Part shown: piece after piece, positions 54,500 to 63,851 of the stretch
Layout: the number at the start of each line of letters is the position of its first letter
Numbering within the stretch: the first letter of the stretch is position 1
Origin: Haliea sp.
GTDB lineage: Bacteria; Pseudomonadota; Gammaproteobacteria; Pseudomonadales; Halieaceae
Assembly: GCA_016704305.1 (NCBI GenBank)
Contig: JADJAL010000059.1
Span: 1 to 64,000, forward strand
DNA: 64,000 nucleotides
Reading direction: 5' to 3'
Translations under genes and position numbers: made by a program
Notes under the pieces: generated by a model
What the model was told of the DNA's origin: nothing
Database searches by the model: none
Seen by the model: the letters and a program-made list of their open reading frames with translations, nothing else

Positions 54500-55842
54500 C
54501 GTGAACCGCCCCCTACAGTTTCAGGCACAGGTTCCGGCACATTTTCCCGCACGACGTCGAACTCCAGGTTGATGTGCGTCAAGCCGCGCAGTATGAAGGT
54601 TGGCAGATAGCTGTAGCGTCGAGCACCCGCTGGCCCGTGGACTTTCTCACTGACACGTATATTGCTGGTCCTGTCGAACATGCGGTTGAGGCTGACGACC
54701 GCTTCAGCCCGCGCCAGCGGTGCACCGGGGCAGGCGTGCCGGCCGCGGCCGAACGCCACATGCAAGCGCGCGTTCTCCCGTTCCACCTGAAACTCGCCGG
54801 GGTTGGCGAATATGCGGGCATCCCGGTTGGCGGCGCTGTTGGCGATGTACAGGAAGCTGCCGGCCGGGACATCGACGCCACCGACCGTCGTCGGCTTTTT
54901 CGCCAGGCGGAAGTCGCCCTTGACGGGGCCCTCTATCCGCAGGCATTCCTCGACAAAATTGGGGATGAGACTGCGATCATCGCGCAGGCGTTGCTGCAGG
55001 TCCTGGCGATCGCCGATCAACTGGAAGGCGTAGCTGAGCAGTCGCACGGTGGTTTCCTGCCCGGCGGCGAACAGGTTGGCGGCAATGCGCGCGACATCGA
55101 GCGGCTCCGGTACCGAGCCGTCGGGAAAAGTGGCTGCGGCGAGCCCCGTGAGGATATCGCCCTTGGGATTGCGCCTGCGATCCTCGATATACGCCGAGAA
55201 GGTATCGTACAGCCAGGCCAGCGGTGAGTGCTCGACTGCGCCGTCAACACCGCCCACTCCGGCGCCCTCCTGTTCCTGTCGTATCAGCTTCTTGCGGAAC
55301 TGTATCCGGTCTTCAGGTGGCACGCCGAGCAGGTCCGAGACGACAAGCACGGCGAAGGGCTGGGCGAAGGCGCCCATGAATTCGCACTCGCCACGGTCAA
55401 TGAACGTGTCGATCTGTTTTTCCGCCAGCTCCCACATGTAATCCTCGTTTTCCTTGAGGCGCATGGGCGTGATCAGGCGCATCAGCAACGCCCGGTGGTC
55501 GGTGTGTTTCGGCGGGTCCATGGTCGGCAGCTGATCGTGGAATGGCGTCTTGTCGCGGTAGGCTTCGATCAACTCGGAAATGTCCTCGTTCTCATGCCCC
55601 TGCAGCGGAATGGGGCAGCCCGCAAACGGCCCGGTGGTCGACATGCAGGAGGAGAAGCGATCGGGCGCGTTGTAAACCTCGAGGGCTTCGTCGTAGCCCG
55701 TTACCATGACGATGCCCTGATGCGGCTCACGAAATACCGGAGACTGCTCTCGCAGGTAGTCGAAATAGGCGTATGGATCGTTCACGAAGCGGTCGCTGCG
55801 GAAGAAATCGTGCGCGGCAAATTCGTCGGTCTTATCGTTCAT
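54496..55842 (-). CDS. Cytochrome P450
   Basis: 448 residues from ATG 55842, with AGGAG eight bases upstream; the longer open frame to 56154 has no support. Motifs: DPPKHTDHRALLMRLITPMR (C-helix), I-helix AANLFAAGQETTVRLLSYAF (A-G-x-E-T variant), ExxR in FVEECLRIEGPVKGDFR, and the heme signature HVAFGRGRHACPGAPLARAE. The unusual E-T-T in the oxygen-binding helix and the overlapping ferredoxin set it apart from the other two P450s here. Substrate unknown; similar proteins sit in terpenoid and steroid gene clusters of actinobacteria and marine gammaproteobacteria. Confidence 0.92.
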   Translation of the reverse strand: MNDKTDEFAAHDFFRSDRFVNDPYAYFDYLREQSPVFREPHQGIVMVTGYDEALEVYNAPDRFSSCMSTTGPFAGCPIPLQGHENEDISELIEAYRDKTPFHDQLPTMDPPKHTDHRALLMRLITPMRLKENEDYMWELAEKQIDTFIDRGECEFMGAFAQPFAVLVVSDLLGVPPEDRIQFRKKLIRQEQEGAGVGGVDGAVEHSPLAWLYDTFSAYIEDRRRNPKGDILTGLAAATFPDGSVPEPLDVARIAANLFAAGQETTVRLLSYAFQLIGDRQDLQQRLRDDRSLIPNFVEECLRIEGPVKGDFRLAKKPTTVGGVDVPAGSFLYIANSAANRDARIFANPGEFQVERENARLHVAFGRGRHACPGAPLARAEAVVSLNRMFDRTSNIRVSEKVHGPAGARRYSYLPTFILRGLTHINLEFDVVRENVPEPVPETVGGGSR

Positions 55843-56030
55843 GGTGACTCCTAATTGGTTGTTAGGCTTGCGTCGGTGGAGGATTGCAAGCCAGGCAGGC
55901 AGAGCCGTGAGTATAGTCAGGTAAGTGGTGCTTTTCAAAGCGCTCTGTGAAAACCACCGGCCGATGCTGAACTGGGCAACTTCTTGTTCCGTATCGCGAT
56001 ACTTTTGTTTGGGCAGTGGCATACGCGCCA

Positions 56031-56837
56031 CTAGTCGAGCGCCTCGACCTTGATAAACAACTGGGTGGAGGTCGATTGACCGGATTGCCCGCGCGAACCG
56101 ATACCGCTGTCCTGTCGGCTGGCCGATTGGCTGACCACGCCGATGGGAAGCCACTGTCCCAGTGCGCCGCTGACCTCTGACTGCAGTTGCTGCGTTGCGA
56201 TGGTGCGGCCCTCGAACTTGTCATTGCTCTGGTCGATGCTGATACGCACGGTGTTCCCGTTGAGCCATGTGGTGGCGTAGAAACCGGCCACGGCGCTGAC
56301 AAAATCCTGCTGGTAAACGCGCTGCCCGCCCGGTCCCACCGTAAGGCTCTGCGTGGGTGCGCTGATCCCGGTGGCGATGTAGGCGGGCATGCCCTCGGTC
56401 ACCCGCACTGCCTGGTTGCCGTTGTCCGCCTGGGTGCCGCGATTATTCTGTGTGCGGATGGTGGTGCGTGATTCAGTGTTTTGCCCGCCGCGGTTATTGC
56501 TGATCACCACGTCGCCGGAGCGGATCACGGTGTCAACGTCCACGCCGCTGCGGTTGCTGCTGCCGCTGCTGTCTGTGCGCACGGATACCAGTAATTGCCG
56601 GCCCGCCTTGTCCAGTTGCTGCAATAATTCACGGGTTTTCGCCAGCTCCTCGGGGGTGGCGTTCAGAATCAACTTGTTCTGGAAATGCCGCACAGAACTG
56701 CCCTCGGACAGCAAGGGCGCAAGCACGGATACCAATTGTTCCGGCGCGGCATAGTTCACGGTGATGGCGGTTATCTCGCGTTGCGCCAACGCGCTTGACG
56801 CGGCGAAGTACAGCACGAGAAGCAATAACAATCGCAT
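56031..56837 (-). CDS. Secretin-N domain exported protein
   Basis: 268 residues. ATG 56837 is chosen because AGGA lies seven bases upstream; signal peptide MRLLLLLVLYFAASSALAQ. Residues of about 20-90 form a NolW-like secretin-N domain (ITAITVNYAAPEQLVSVLAP, KLILNATPEELAKTRELLQQ, LLVSVRTDSSG). A Ser/Asn/Gln-rich linker follows, with direct repeats of NNRG. A beta-rich end runs through YQQDFVSAVAGFYATTWLNG and GALGQWLPIGVVSQSA. The outer-membrane secretin barrel is missing. It may assist a type II or IV secretion system or be an independent envelope protein. Confidence 0.7.
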   Translation of the reverse strand: MRLLLLLVLYFAASSALAQREITAITVNYAAPEQLVSVLAPLLSEGSSVRHFQNKLILNATPEELAKTRELLQQLDKAGRQLLVSVRTDSSGSSNRSGVDVDTVIRSGDVVISNNRGGQNTESRTTIRTQNNRGTQADNGNQAVRVTEGMPAYIATGISAPTQSLTVGPGGQRVYQQDFVSAVAGFYATTWLNGNTVRISIDQSNDKFEGRTIATQQLQSEVSGALGQWLPIGVVSQSASRQDSGIGSRGQSGQSTSTQLFIKVEALD

Positions 56838-56995
56838 GGTGGAATCCTGGCGCATGTTTATAGTATCGAGTCAAAACACCGGCGAGCGCATTGCAGGAAG
56901 CAACCTGCAGGGATCAACCGCTTTAATCTTCACAGGTTCTGCAGTAGGCTGGCCGTGCCATTCAGGGCAAACCTAATACTCAGGAGATACAGGCT

Positions 56996-57289
56996 ATGGC
57001 CAACGAAGGTTACCACGAACCTATTGAAGATTTGTCAGACAAGACAAAAGATATGCACCGTGCGATTACCTCGCTGATGGAAGAGCTGGAGGCAGTCGAT
57101 TGGTACAACCAGCGCGTGGACGCCTGTACGGACGAAGTACTGCGGGCCATTCTCGAGCACAACCGCGATGAGGAGAAGGAGCACGCCGCGATGGTGTTGG
57201 AATGGATCAGGCGGCAGGACCCGACCTTCGACAAGGAGCTGAAGGATTACCTGTTCACGACCAAGGATCTGGCGCACAAACACGAGTAG
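56996..57289 (+). CDS. Encapsulated-ferritin-type (EncFtn) ferroxidase, without encapsulin
   Basis: 97 residues, ATG 56996 after CAGGAGA. The two-helix EncFtn pattern is very clear: DLSDKTKDMHRAITSLMEEL, EAVDWYNQRVDACTDEVLRA and ILEHNRDEEKEHAAMVLEWI. The ferroxidase residues of the family (Glu in MEELEAVDWY, Glu and His in EEKEHA) are present. Studied members form an annular decamer that oxidises iron(II) and is packed inside an encapsulin shell by a C-terminal LTVGSLRR-like tail. Here the tail ends LFTTKDLAHKHE, with no such peptide, and no encapsulin gene is next to it. Perhaps a free iron-handling protein. Confidence 0.88.
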   Translation: MANEGYHEPIEDLSDKTKDMHRAITSLMEELEAVDWYNQRVDACTDEVLRAILEHNRDEEKEHAAMVLEWIRRQDPTFDKELKDYLFTTKDLAHKHE

Positions 57290-57390
57290 TCGGCGAAGCA
57301 GAAGCAGGGCGCGCCACATGCCCAATGTCACGTTAAAAGTGTATGCGATGCGTGTGCAGGACGGTGGACGCTGGCGAGAGCACGCTTAAC

Positions 57391-58095
57391 ATGCACCATC
57401 CTGTACACACGTTTGCGACGAATGCAGAATTGTCGCAGGAATTGGCCGGGCGCATCGCTGCCGACCTGGCAGCGGCGCTCGCGCAGCGCAAGAGAGCGAT
57501 CCTTGCGGTGTCAGGTGGCTCAACCCCAAGACCACTGTTTGAGGCGCTGTCACTCCAGCAACTTCAGTGGTCGCGCGTGATCGTCACGCAAGTCGACGAG
57601 CGCTGGGTCGAGGACGATCACGTCGACTCGAATGCGCGTTTGATCAAGCAGTACCTGTTGCAAAACCGCGCCGCTGCTGCGGAGTTTCTCGGCATGAAAA
57701 CGCCCGACTCGTCGCCGTTTACGGCTGAAGCGGCGGTCAGCGCGAAACTGGCGCCCTGTGCGGAAGTTATCGACGTGGTGGTGCTGGGCATGGGAGACGA
57801 TGGCCACACCGCATCGTTCTTTCCCGGGGCCGCGACCCTGGCGCGCGCGCTCGATCCCGTCGGCACCGAACTGTGCGTGGCGGTGCGGCCACCGTCGGCA
57901 CCGCACGATAGAATGACGTTGTCGCTCGCGACACTGCTGCGTGCCCGCCACGCCTACCTGCACATCGTGGGTGCGGCCAAGCAGGCAGTATTAAACCGTG
58001 CCTGTGGGCCGGGAGAGATTGCGCAACTGCCGATTCGCGCGCTGTTACGCAGCGAGGCACCGGCGTTGGAGATCTACTATGCAAACGGCAACTGA
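57391..58095 (+). CDS. pgl: 6-phosphogluconolactonase
   Basis: 234 residues, ATG 57391 behind GGCGAGAG. Hydrolyses 6-phosphogluconolactone in the oxidative pentose phosphate or Entner-Doudoroff route. Signature stretches: RAILAVSGGSTPRPLFEALS (phosphate loop), VTQVDERWVEDDHVDSN, VVVLGMGDDGHTASFFPGA with the catalytic His, and LRARHAYLHIVGAAKQAVLN. Length is normal for the DevB/Pgl group. No glucose-6-phosphate dehydrogenase or dehydratase gene is adjacent, so the usual zwf-pgl-edd order is not kept. A HAD phosphatase follows 56 bases later. Confidence 0.9.
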   Translation: MHHPVHTFATNAELSQELAGRIAADLAAALAQRKRAILAVSGGSTPRPLFEALSLQQLQWSRVIVTQVDERWVEDDHVDSNARLIKQYLLQNRAAAAEFLGMKTPDSSPFTAEAAVSAKLAPCAEVIDVVVLGMGDDGHTASFFPGAATLARALDPVGTELCVAVRPPSAPHDRMTLSLATLLRARHAYLHIVGAAKQAVLNRACGPGEIAQLPIRALLRSEAPALEIYYANGN

Positions 58096-58151
58096 ATGAT
58101 GTACCTGGCTTTGCACAAAACCACATCCACCCTGCGCAAGCGGACCCCGGC

Positions 58152-58895
58152 ATGCTGAAAGCACTTTTCCTCGACATGGACGAAACGCTGTGTGATACGC
58201 AGGGCGCGAATCAGCAGGCCACCCGCTTATTGGGGGAAGAGCTGGATGCGCTGTACGGTGGGGCGTTCGACGGCCAGGCTGTCGCGCGCGCCTACGTGGC
58301 CGGCATCTACCGCCACTGGAGCGACGAGCAGCGCGCACGCTACCTGCCGATTATCGAGCAACACGGCGAAGGTGCTTTTCGCGCGCAACTGATCCGCGAT
58401 GAGCTGGCCAAACACGGGATCGACCAGGTGGATGACGCTACCGCGCACGCGCTGCGGGACAAATTCGACAGGGATCGCCTGGACGCTTTTCACTTTTACC
58501 CGGGCATCATGGAATTCCTGGCCGAGGCGCGCAAGTTGTTCACGCTGGTGGTGATCACGAACGGGCCGGAGTATTCCCAGGTCCCCAAGGTCGAGGCTGT
58601 TGAGCTCGCGCGGCATGTCGATCACATCATCATCGGTGGCCAGGAACCCGAGCAGAAGCCCGCGCGTTCGATCTTCGAAAAAGCGCTCCGGTTGGCAAAC
58701 TGTGCGGCGCATGAGGCCATCCACGTCGGCGACAGCCTGGCGGCCGACATTGCCGGCGCGCACGACAGCGGCATTACCAGCGTGTGGATCCAGCACCAGC
58801 AACCGCTGGATGCGGAACTGGGGATCAACCCCGCGCACACGGTGCTGCACCCGAGCGAAATTCCCGCGCTGATCCGTGAGATTCACCAGAAATAG
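58152..58895 (+). CDS. HAD-superfamily phosphatase (subfamily IA)
   Basis: 247 residues. Motif I LFLDMDETLCDT (nucleophile Asp and the acid Asp two residues later), motif II VVITNGPEYSQVPKVEA (Thr), motif III Lys in GGQEPEQKPARSIFEKAL, motif IV VGDSLAADIAGAHDSGI. A helical cap lies between residues of about 20 and 110. The layout is that of N-acylneuraminate-9-phosphatase and YjjG-like nucleotidases; the substrate is a small phosphate ester. Same strand as pgl, likely co-transcribed. Convergent with the monooxygenase, whose stop is 16 bases away. Confidence 0.88.
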   Translation: MLKALFLDMDETLCDTQGANQQATRLLGEELDALYGGAFDGQAVARAYVAGIYRHWSDEQRARYLPIIEQHGEGAFRAQLIRDELAKHGIDQVDDATAHALRDKFDRDRLDAFHFYPGIMEFLAEARKLFTLVVITNGPEYSQVPKVEAVELARHVDHIIIGGQEPEQKPARSIFEKALRLANCAAHEAIHVGDSLAADIAGAHDSGITSVWIQHQQPLDAELGINPAHTVLHPSEIPALIREIHQK

Positions 58896-58911
58896 GGGAG
58901 TTTGGGGTCTC

Positions 58912-60372
58912 TTACCTCAGGTCGAAATCGGCCGCATTGAACGTGCGCGTCACGCGGCGGTATTCACCCGCGCTGCCGGGCCAGTTATTGGTAATGCGCC
59001 CACCGCTTTTGTACCAGCTGTCGGCGACGCTGTTCCACACCATGTCCCGCAGCCGCGACTGGATCGCCTGGTTGTAGCGTTCCTCGACGTCCTCACGCAC
59101 TTCCAGCGTGGACGCCCTGCGCCGTGCAACTGCGTTCATCGCCTGCAGGATATAGTTGGCCTGCGCCTCGGCCATCAGCAGGATGGAGTTGTGTCCCAGG
59201 TTCGTGTTCGGGCCGTACATGAAAAAGAGATTGGGAAATTCGTGGGTGGTGATCCCCAGGTACGCTTTGGCACCGTCCGACCAGTGCTCCGCGAGCGCCT
59301 TGCCCGACCTGCCTGTGACGCGGATGCCGGCCAGGAACGGATTGGTGACAAAACCGGTGCCGTAAATAATGACATCGCAGGGGTGGTGCTGCCCGTCGCG
59401 AGTGCGTATGCCGCGCTCGTCGATCGCGTCGATGGGCTCGGTGACCAGCGCCACGTTGTCGCGCATCAATGCCTCGTAATAGCCGGCGACCACCAGTATC
59501 CGCTTGCCGCCCACCGGGTAGTCGGGGATTAACTTCTGCCGCAGCGCTTCATCGGTGACCGTCTTGTTCAGGTAGCTCATGCAGGCCATGGTCAGCAGCC
59601 ACTTGTTGAAACGCGAGCCTTTGAAGGCTGGATAGATAAAGAGTTCGTTGCGCAGGTAAATCCGCAGCCGGGCGAGGCGTTTGGCGAATGGGAAAAGCCG
59701 CAGCAGCTTTTTCTCCCGCTCGGTGTAGCGCCTGTCCCGTTTCTGGCTCACCCAGTTCGCGCTGCGCTGGAAGACCAGCAGTTGTCCGGCCTGCTCGGCT
59801 ACCACGGGCACGAACTGTACCGCGCTGGCGGCATTGCCGATCACGGCGACGGTCTTGCCGCGCAAATCGACCGTGTGGTCCCAGTTGGCGGAATGGAAGC
59901 GGGGGCCCGGGAACAATTCACTGCCCGGAATCTGTGGTACCTGTGGAAGGTGCAACTGGCCCACGGCGCTGACCAGGAATTGGGCGCTCAGCACGCTGCC
60001 ATTGCCGAGCGTCAGCAACCATGTGCCCGTTGCGGCGTCGTAGTCCGCGGCGCGCAGTTCACTGCCGAAGCGGATGTGCTCAACCACGCCGTGCTTGCGC
60101 GCGGTGTTGCCGATGTACTCCAGGATCTGCGGTTGCTCGGACCACTGGTAGTTCCAGTCGGTCTTGGTTTCGAAAGAGAAACTGTAGAGTGCCGACGGTA
60201 CATCGCACTCGGCGCCGGGGTAGTGGTTATCGCGCCAGGTGCCGCCCAGTGCATCGGCTTTCTCCAGAATCAGGAAGTCGTCGATGCCCTGCTGTTTGAG
60301 TCGTATCGCCAGGCAGATGCCGGAGAAGCCGCTGCCGACGATCACGCATGTGTAGTGTTGGTTAGGTTCCAT
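58912..60372 (-). CDS. Flavin-containing monooxygenase, Baeyer-Villiger type
   Basis: 486 residues from ATG 60372 (GAGAGCAGG upstream); the open frame upstream to 60636 reads like non-coding sequence. FAD site CVIVGSGFSGICLAIRLKQQ, then GGTWRDNHYPGAECDVPSAL, the fingerprint FPGPRFHSANWDHT (F-x-G-x3-H-x3-W), NADPH site VAVIGNAASAVQFV (last Gly replaced by Ala), and VIIYGTGFVTNPF. Related to cyclohexanone and phenylacetone monooxygenases. Only distantly similar to the enzyme at 22553, so they probably act on different ketones. Confidence 0.9.
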   Translation of the reverse strand: MEPNQHYTCVIVGSGFSGICLAIRLKQQGIDDFLILEKADALGGTWRDNHYPGAECDVPSALYSFSFETKTDWNYQWSEQPQILEYIGNTARKHGVVEHIRFGSELRAADYDAATGTWLLTLGNGSVLSAQFLVSAVGQLHLPQVPQIPGSELFPGPRFHSANWDHTVDLRGKTVAVIGNAASAVQFVPVVAEQAGQLLVFQRSANWVSQKRDRRYTEREKKLLRLFPFAKRLARLRIYLRNELFIYPAFKGSRFNKWLLTMACMSYLNKTVTDEALRQKLIPDYPVGGKRILVVAGYYEALMRDNVALVTEPIDAIDERGIRTRDGQHHPCDVIIYGTGFVTNPFLAGIRVTGRSGKALAEHWSDGAKAYLGITTHEFPNLFFMYGPNTNLGHNSILLMAEAQANYILQAMNAVARRRASTLEVREDVEERYNQAIQSRLRDMVWNSVADSWYKSGGRITNNWPGSAGEYRRVTRTFNAADFDLR

Positions 60373-60753
60373 ACCCTGCTCTCTGGGCCGCAAAGGGGTG
60401 TTGTTATTGGCGACAAAGTATACAGAACAGACACGACCCCGATGCACTGTTTCGGCGCGTAGTTGCCGCTCTCCCGCTCGCTCGTGGCTCTTTCCTTGCT
60501 CGTTCCTCGCGCCGTTCCGGGGCGTCGGTATGTCTGCATGCCCGAATCTGCCCGTTAGTCCCGGAATGACCCCTGGCTCCCGGTGTGGTCCGGAAATTGC
60601 TTCCACTTCATTGAAAACTTTGTAAAGATCAGGCACTCACGGCATGATCTGTGAAAAGAGCGGTGCTGAAAGTGGTGCATGGAGCCGTGACGAATTCCAT
60701 AACAAGATGCATAGCAAGAACCAAGACGCGCCATTGACTGGAAGGAATTGCAT
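60373..60753. other. Intergenic, 381 bases between divergent genes
   Basis: Control region for the monooxygenase (minus) and the TRAP operon (plus). GGAAGGA at 60740-60746 is the ribosome site for dctQ. No clear operator, repeat or small gene was seen. Confidence 0.5.
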
Positions 60754-61260
60754 TTGCCTCGTTTTATGAGTCGCTACGTTGCCGTTGTCGATGCCATCAA
60801 TTATCGGATCGGCCGCGTTGCGATGTACGGCATCTTCGTCCTGATCGGTATCCTGCTGTGGTCCTCCTTCAGTAAAGCGTTTTTCCAGCCGTCCCTGTGG
60901 ACCCTTGAAATGGCTCAGTTTGCGATGGTCGCCTACTACATCCTCGGCGGGCCTTATTGCCTGCAGAGGGGTTCTGATGTGCGGATGGACCTGTTCTATT
61001 CCACATGGACCGACAGGCAGCGCGCCTGGGTTGATGCCTTCACCATTTTTTTCCTGTTGTTCTACCTGGGCGTGCTGCTGTACGGCGCCATCGACAGCAC
61101 CGTGTATGCGTTTGATTATGATGAACGCAGTTATTCCGCCTGGCGGCCCTATATGTGGCCGATCAAAGTGCTGATCTGTATAGGCGTCGTGCTGATGTTG
61201 CTGCAGGCGATCTCGGAACTGATCAAAGACATTGCGAGAGTCAAAGGGGTAAACGTCTGA
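60754..61260 (+). CDS. dctQ: TRAP transporter small membrane subunit (DctQ)
   Basis: 168 residues. TTG 60754 is preferred because the GGAAGG site at 60740-60745 is eight bases upstream; ATG 60766 is the alternative. Four membrane segments: VAMYGIFVLIGILLWSSF, TLEMAQFAMVAYYILGGPYC, VDAFTIFFLLFYLGVLLYGA and MWPIKVLICIGVVLMLLQAI. The conserved E-M-A-Q-F and R-G-S-D-V-R-M-D features of DctQ are there. It joins the large subunit to take up a carboxylate-type solute with a sodium or proton gradient. Its TGA overlaps the dctM ATG. Confidence 0.88.
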   Translation: MPRFMSRYVAVVDAINYRIGRVAMYGIFVLIGILLWSSFSKAFFQPSLWTLEMAQFAMVAYYILGGPYCLQRGSDVRMDLFYSTWTDRQRAWVDAFTIFFLLFYLGVLLYGAIDSTVYAFDYDERSYSAWRPYMWPIKVLICIGVVLMLLQAISELIKDIARVKGVNV

Positions 61261-62583
61261 TGTCTCCCGAGATGATCGCGATCCTGATGTTCTCCTCGAT
61301 GATGGTGATGCTGCTGACGGGGCAGCGAGTGTTCGCGGCCATTGGCGTCGTCGCGTCGGTCGCGTCGCTGGCGCTGTGGGGCACCGGCGGTTCCGACCTG
61401 CCGTTCGCGGCCGCGATGAAACTGATGAAATGGTATCCGCTGCTGACGCTGCCGATGTTTATCTTCATGGGCTACATTTTGTCGGAGTCGAAAATAGCGG
61501 ACGACCTGTACAAAATGTTCCATGTCTGGATGGGGAATATCAATGGCGGTCTCGCCATTGGCACTATCGGCCTGATGGTGCTGGTCTCGGCGATGAACGG
61601 CCTGTCCGTGGCCGGCATGGCCATCGGTGCCACTATCGCGCTGCCGGAACTGCTGCGCCGGGGTTACGACAAGATCATGGTGACCGGGGTGATACAGGCC
61701 GGCTCCTCGCTCGGGATCCTGATACCGCCCTCGGTGGTGCTGGTGCTGTACGCGATGATCGCGCGCCAGCCAGTCGGCCAACTGTGGCTCGCCGGCGTGC
61801 TGCCCGGATTGATGATGGCGGCGATGTTTATCCTGTACATCGTGATTCGCTGCCGTCTGCAGCCCGAGTTGGGACCGCCACTGCCCGAGGAGGAGCGCAA
61901 TATCCCGCTGAAGGAAAAGCTGCGCCTGTTGCGCTCCGGCCTGCTGCCGATCCTGATCTTTGCGGCGATGATGGTGCCCTTCGTGAAAGGCTGGACCAGC
62001 CTGGTGGAGAGTTCGGCGATCGGTGCGATGACGGCGTTTTTTGTCGCGGTGATCAAAAAGCGCATGACAAAAGCGGTCTTCGAAGCCTCGGTGCGCCAGA
62101 CGCTCGCTATCTCGTGTATGTTCATGTGGATTATCCTGGCGGCGATGGCCTTTGGTTCGGTGTTCGACGGGCTCGGCGCAGTGGGTGCAATAGAAGGTTT
62201 GTTCACCGAGCAACTGCATCTCAGCCCGTGGACTATCCTGATCATCATGCAGCTGTCTTTCCTGGTGATGGGTACCTTCCTGGATGACACGGCGATGCTG
62301 GTGATCGTCGCGCCGCTTGTATGTCCCGCTGGTCGGTGCGCTGGGTTTTGACCTGGTCTGGTATGGCGTGCTCTACACCATCACCACGCAGATTGCCTAC
62401 ATGACGCCGCCGTTCGGCTATAACCTGTTTTTAATGCGGGCGATGGCGCCGCCGGAAATCGGCCTGCGCGATATCTACCTTTCCATCGTGCCGTTTGTCG
62501 GGGTAATGATCCTGGCATTGATCGTGGTGATGGTGTTCCCACAAATTGCGCTCTGGTTGCCTGAGATGGTGTATAACAAGTGA
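61260..62583 (+). CDS. dctM: TRAP transporter large membrane subunit (DctM, one frameshift)
   Basis: About 440 residues. ATG 61260 overlaps the dctQ stop. Twelve membrane segments with family motifs PLLTLPMFIFMGYILSESKI, NGGLAIGTIGLMVLVSAMNG, then GLSVAGMAIGATIALPEL and AGSSLGILIPPSVVLVLYAM. One extra T at 62318-62320 (GCTTGTATG should read GCTGTATG) shifts the last 85 residues, which continue YVPLVGALGFDLVWYGVLYT and TTQIAYMTPPFGYNLFLMRA. The ion-coupled transport channel is otherwise complete, so a sequencing error is most likely. Confidence 0.88.
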
Positions 62584-62687
62584 GCGCGCGCAGCATGCCA
62601 GCAGCAAAAGATTTCCCAGTAATGGGGAAGTAATCGGGAAGCCAGCCGTCAATCGGTTCCCCTACATTCGCAGAGAGGAGAGTTTCT

Positions 62688-63737
62688 ATGAGTAATCGAA
62701 GGAAGTTTTTACAAGCTGCAGGTGTCGGTATGGCCGGGTTGGCCACAGTCGGTGCGCCAGCTGTTCATGCCCAGAGCAAGACGACGATTAAATGGCGTAT
62801 GCAAACGTACGCGGGCGCGGCGCTGGGGGAGCATGTCATCAAGCCGGCCATCGATGCATTCAACAAGATAGCCGGCAGTGAAATGCAGATAGAGCTGTAT
62901 TACGCGGACCAGTTGGTGCCCACGGGCGAGCTGTTCCGCGCGATGCAAAAAGGGACGATCGACGCTGTGCAGTCCGATGACGACTCCATGGCATCGCCCA
63001 CCGACGTGGCGGTGTTCGGTGGCTACTTCCCGTTCGCTACCCGCTACTCGCTCGATGTTCCGGTGCTGTTCAACCAGTACGGGCTCGCCGAAATCTGGGA
63101 TGAGGAGTACTCCAAGGTCGGTGTGAAGCATCTGTCGGCGGGCGCGTGGGACCCGTGCAACTTCGCCACCAAGGATCCGATCAACAAGCTCGACGACCTC
63201 AAGGGCAAAAAGATCTTCACGTTCCCCACCGCGGGCCGCTTCCTCAGCCAGTTCGGCGTGGTGCCGGTAACCCTGCCGTGGGAAGATATCGAAGTTGCAA
63301 TGCAAACCGGCGAGTTGGATGGCATCGCGTGGTCGGGCATTACCGAGGTCTACACCGTGGGCTGGGCCGAGGTCACCAACTACTTCCTCACCAACAGTAT
63401 TTCCGGCGCCTGGGTGGGTTCATTCTTCGCGAATATGGAAAAGTACGAGGCGCTGCCCGAGAACATGAAGGGGCTGCTCAAGCTGGCCATGGACAGTTCC
63501 CACTATTATCGGCAGTGGTGGTACTGGGGCGGCGAGGCCGCCAAGCGCGTGCACGGCACCAAGCTGAAACTCACCACGATCCCCGATGCGGAATGGAGCA
63601 CTGTGCAGAAGGCCGCCGAGAAATTCTGGGATGAGATCGCCGCGGAATCAAAAACCAAGGCCAAAGTGGTGGAGATCTTCAGGAAGTACAATGCCGACAT
63701 GGAAAAAGCTGGCCCTCCGTACCGCTATACTTGCTAG
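62688..63737 (+). CDS. dctP: TRAP transporter solute-binding protein (DctP)
   Basis: 349 residues. Tat-type signal MSNRRKFLQAAGVGMAGLAT, cleaved near APAVHAQS. DctP features: IKWRMQTYAGAALGEHVIKP, FNKIAGSEMQIELYYADQLV, GELFRAMQKGTIDAVQSDD, and the substrate-contact region KIFTFPTAGRFLSQFGVVPV followed by EVAMQTGELDGIAWSGITEV. The Arg in the AGRFLS segment is the usual carboxylate clamp. It binds the solute in the periplasm and hands it to DctQM. The GGAGAG site lies before ATG 62688. The next gene is glutamine-synthetase-like. Confidence 0.9.
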   Translation: MSNRRKFLQAAGVGMAGLATVGAPAVHAQSKTTIKWRMQTYAGAALGEHVIKPAIDAFNKIAGSEMQIELYYADQLVPTGELFRAMQKGTIDAVQSDDDSMASPTDVAVFGGYFPFATRYSLDVPVLFNQYGLAEIWDEEYSKVGVKHLSAGAWDPCNFATKDPINKLDDLKGKKIFTFPTAGRFLSQFGVVPVTLPWEDIEVAMQTGELDGIAWSGITEVYTVGWAEVTNYFLTNSISGAWVGSFFANMEKYEALPENMKGLLKLAMDSSHYYRQWWYWGGEAAKRVHGTKLKLTTIPDAEWSTVQKAAEKFWDEIAAESKTKAKVVEIFRKYNADMEKAGPPYRYTC

Positions 63738-63851
63738 ACGCGTTGGAGGAAGGGGGTGTGTGCTACGTGCGACACACCCCTGTCTTTGAATCGGGTGTTC
63801 CCGCATGTGGGGCGCCCTGTAACTCAATCATAATACCCAGATGGAGGCAGC

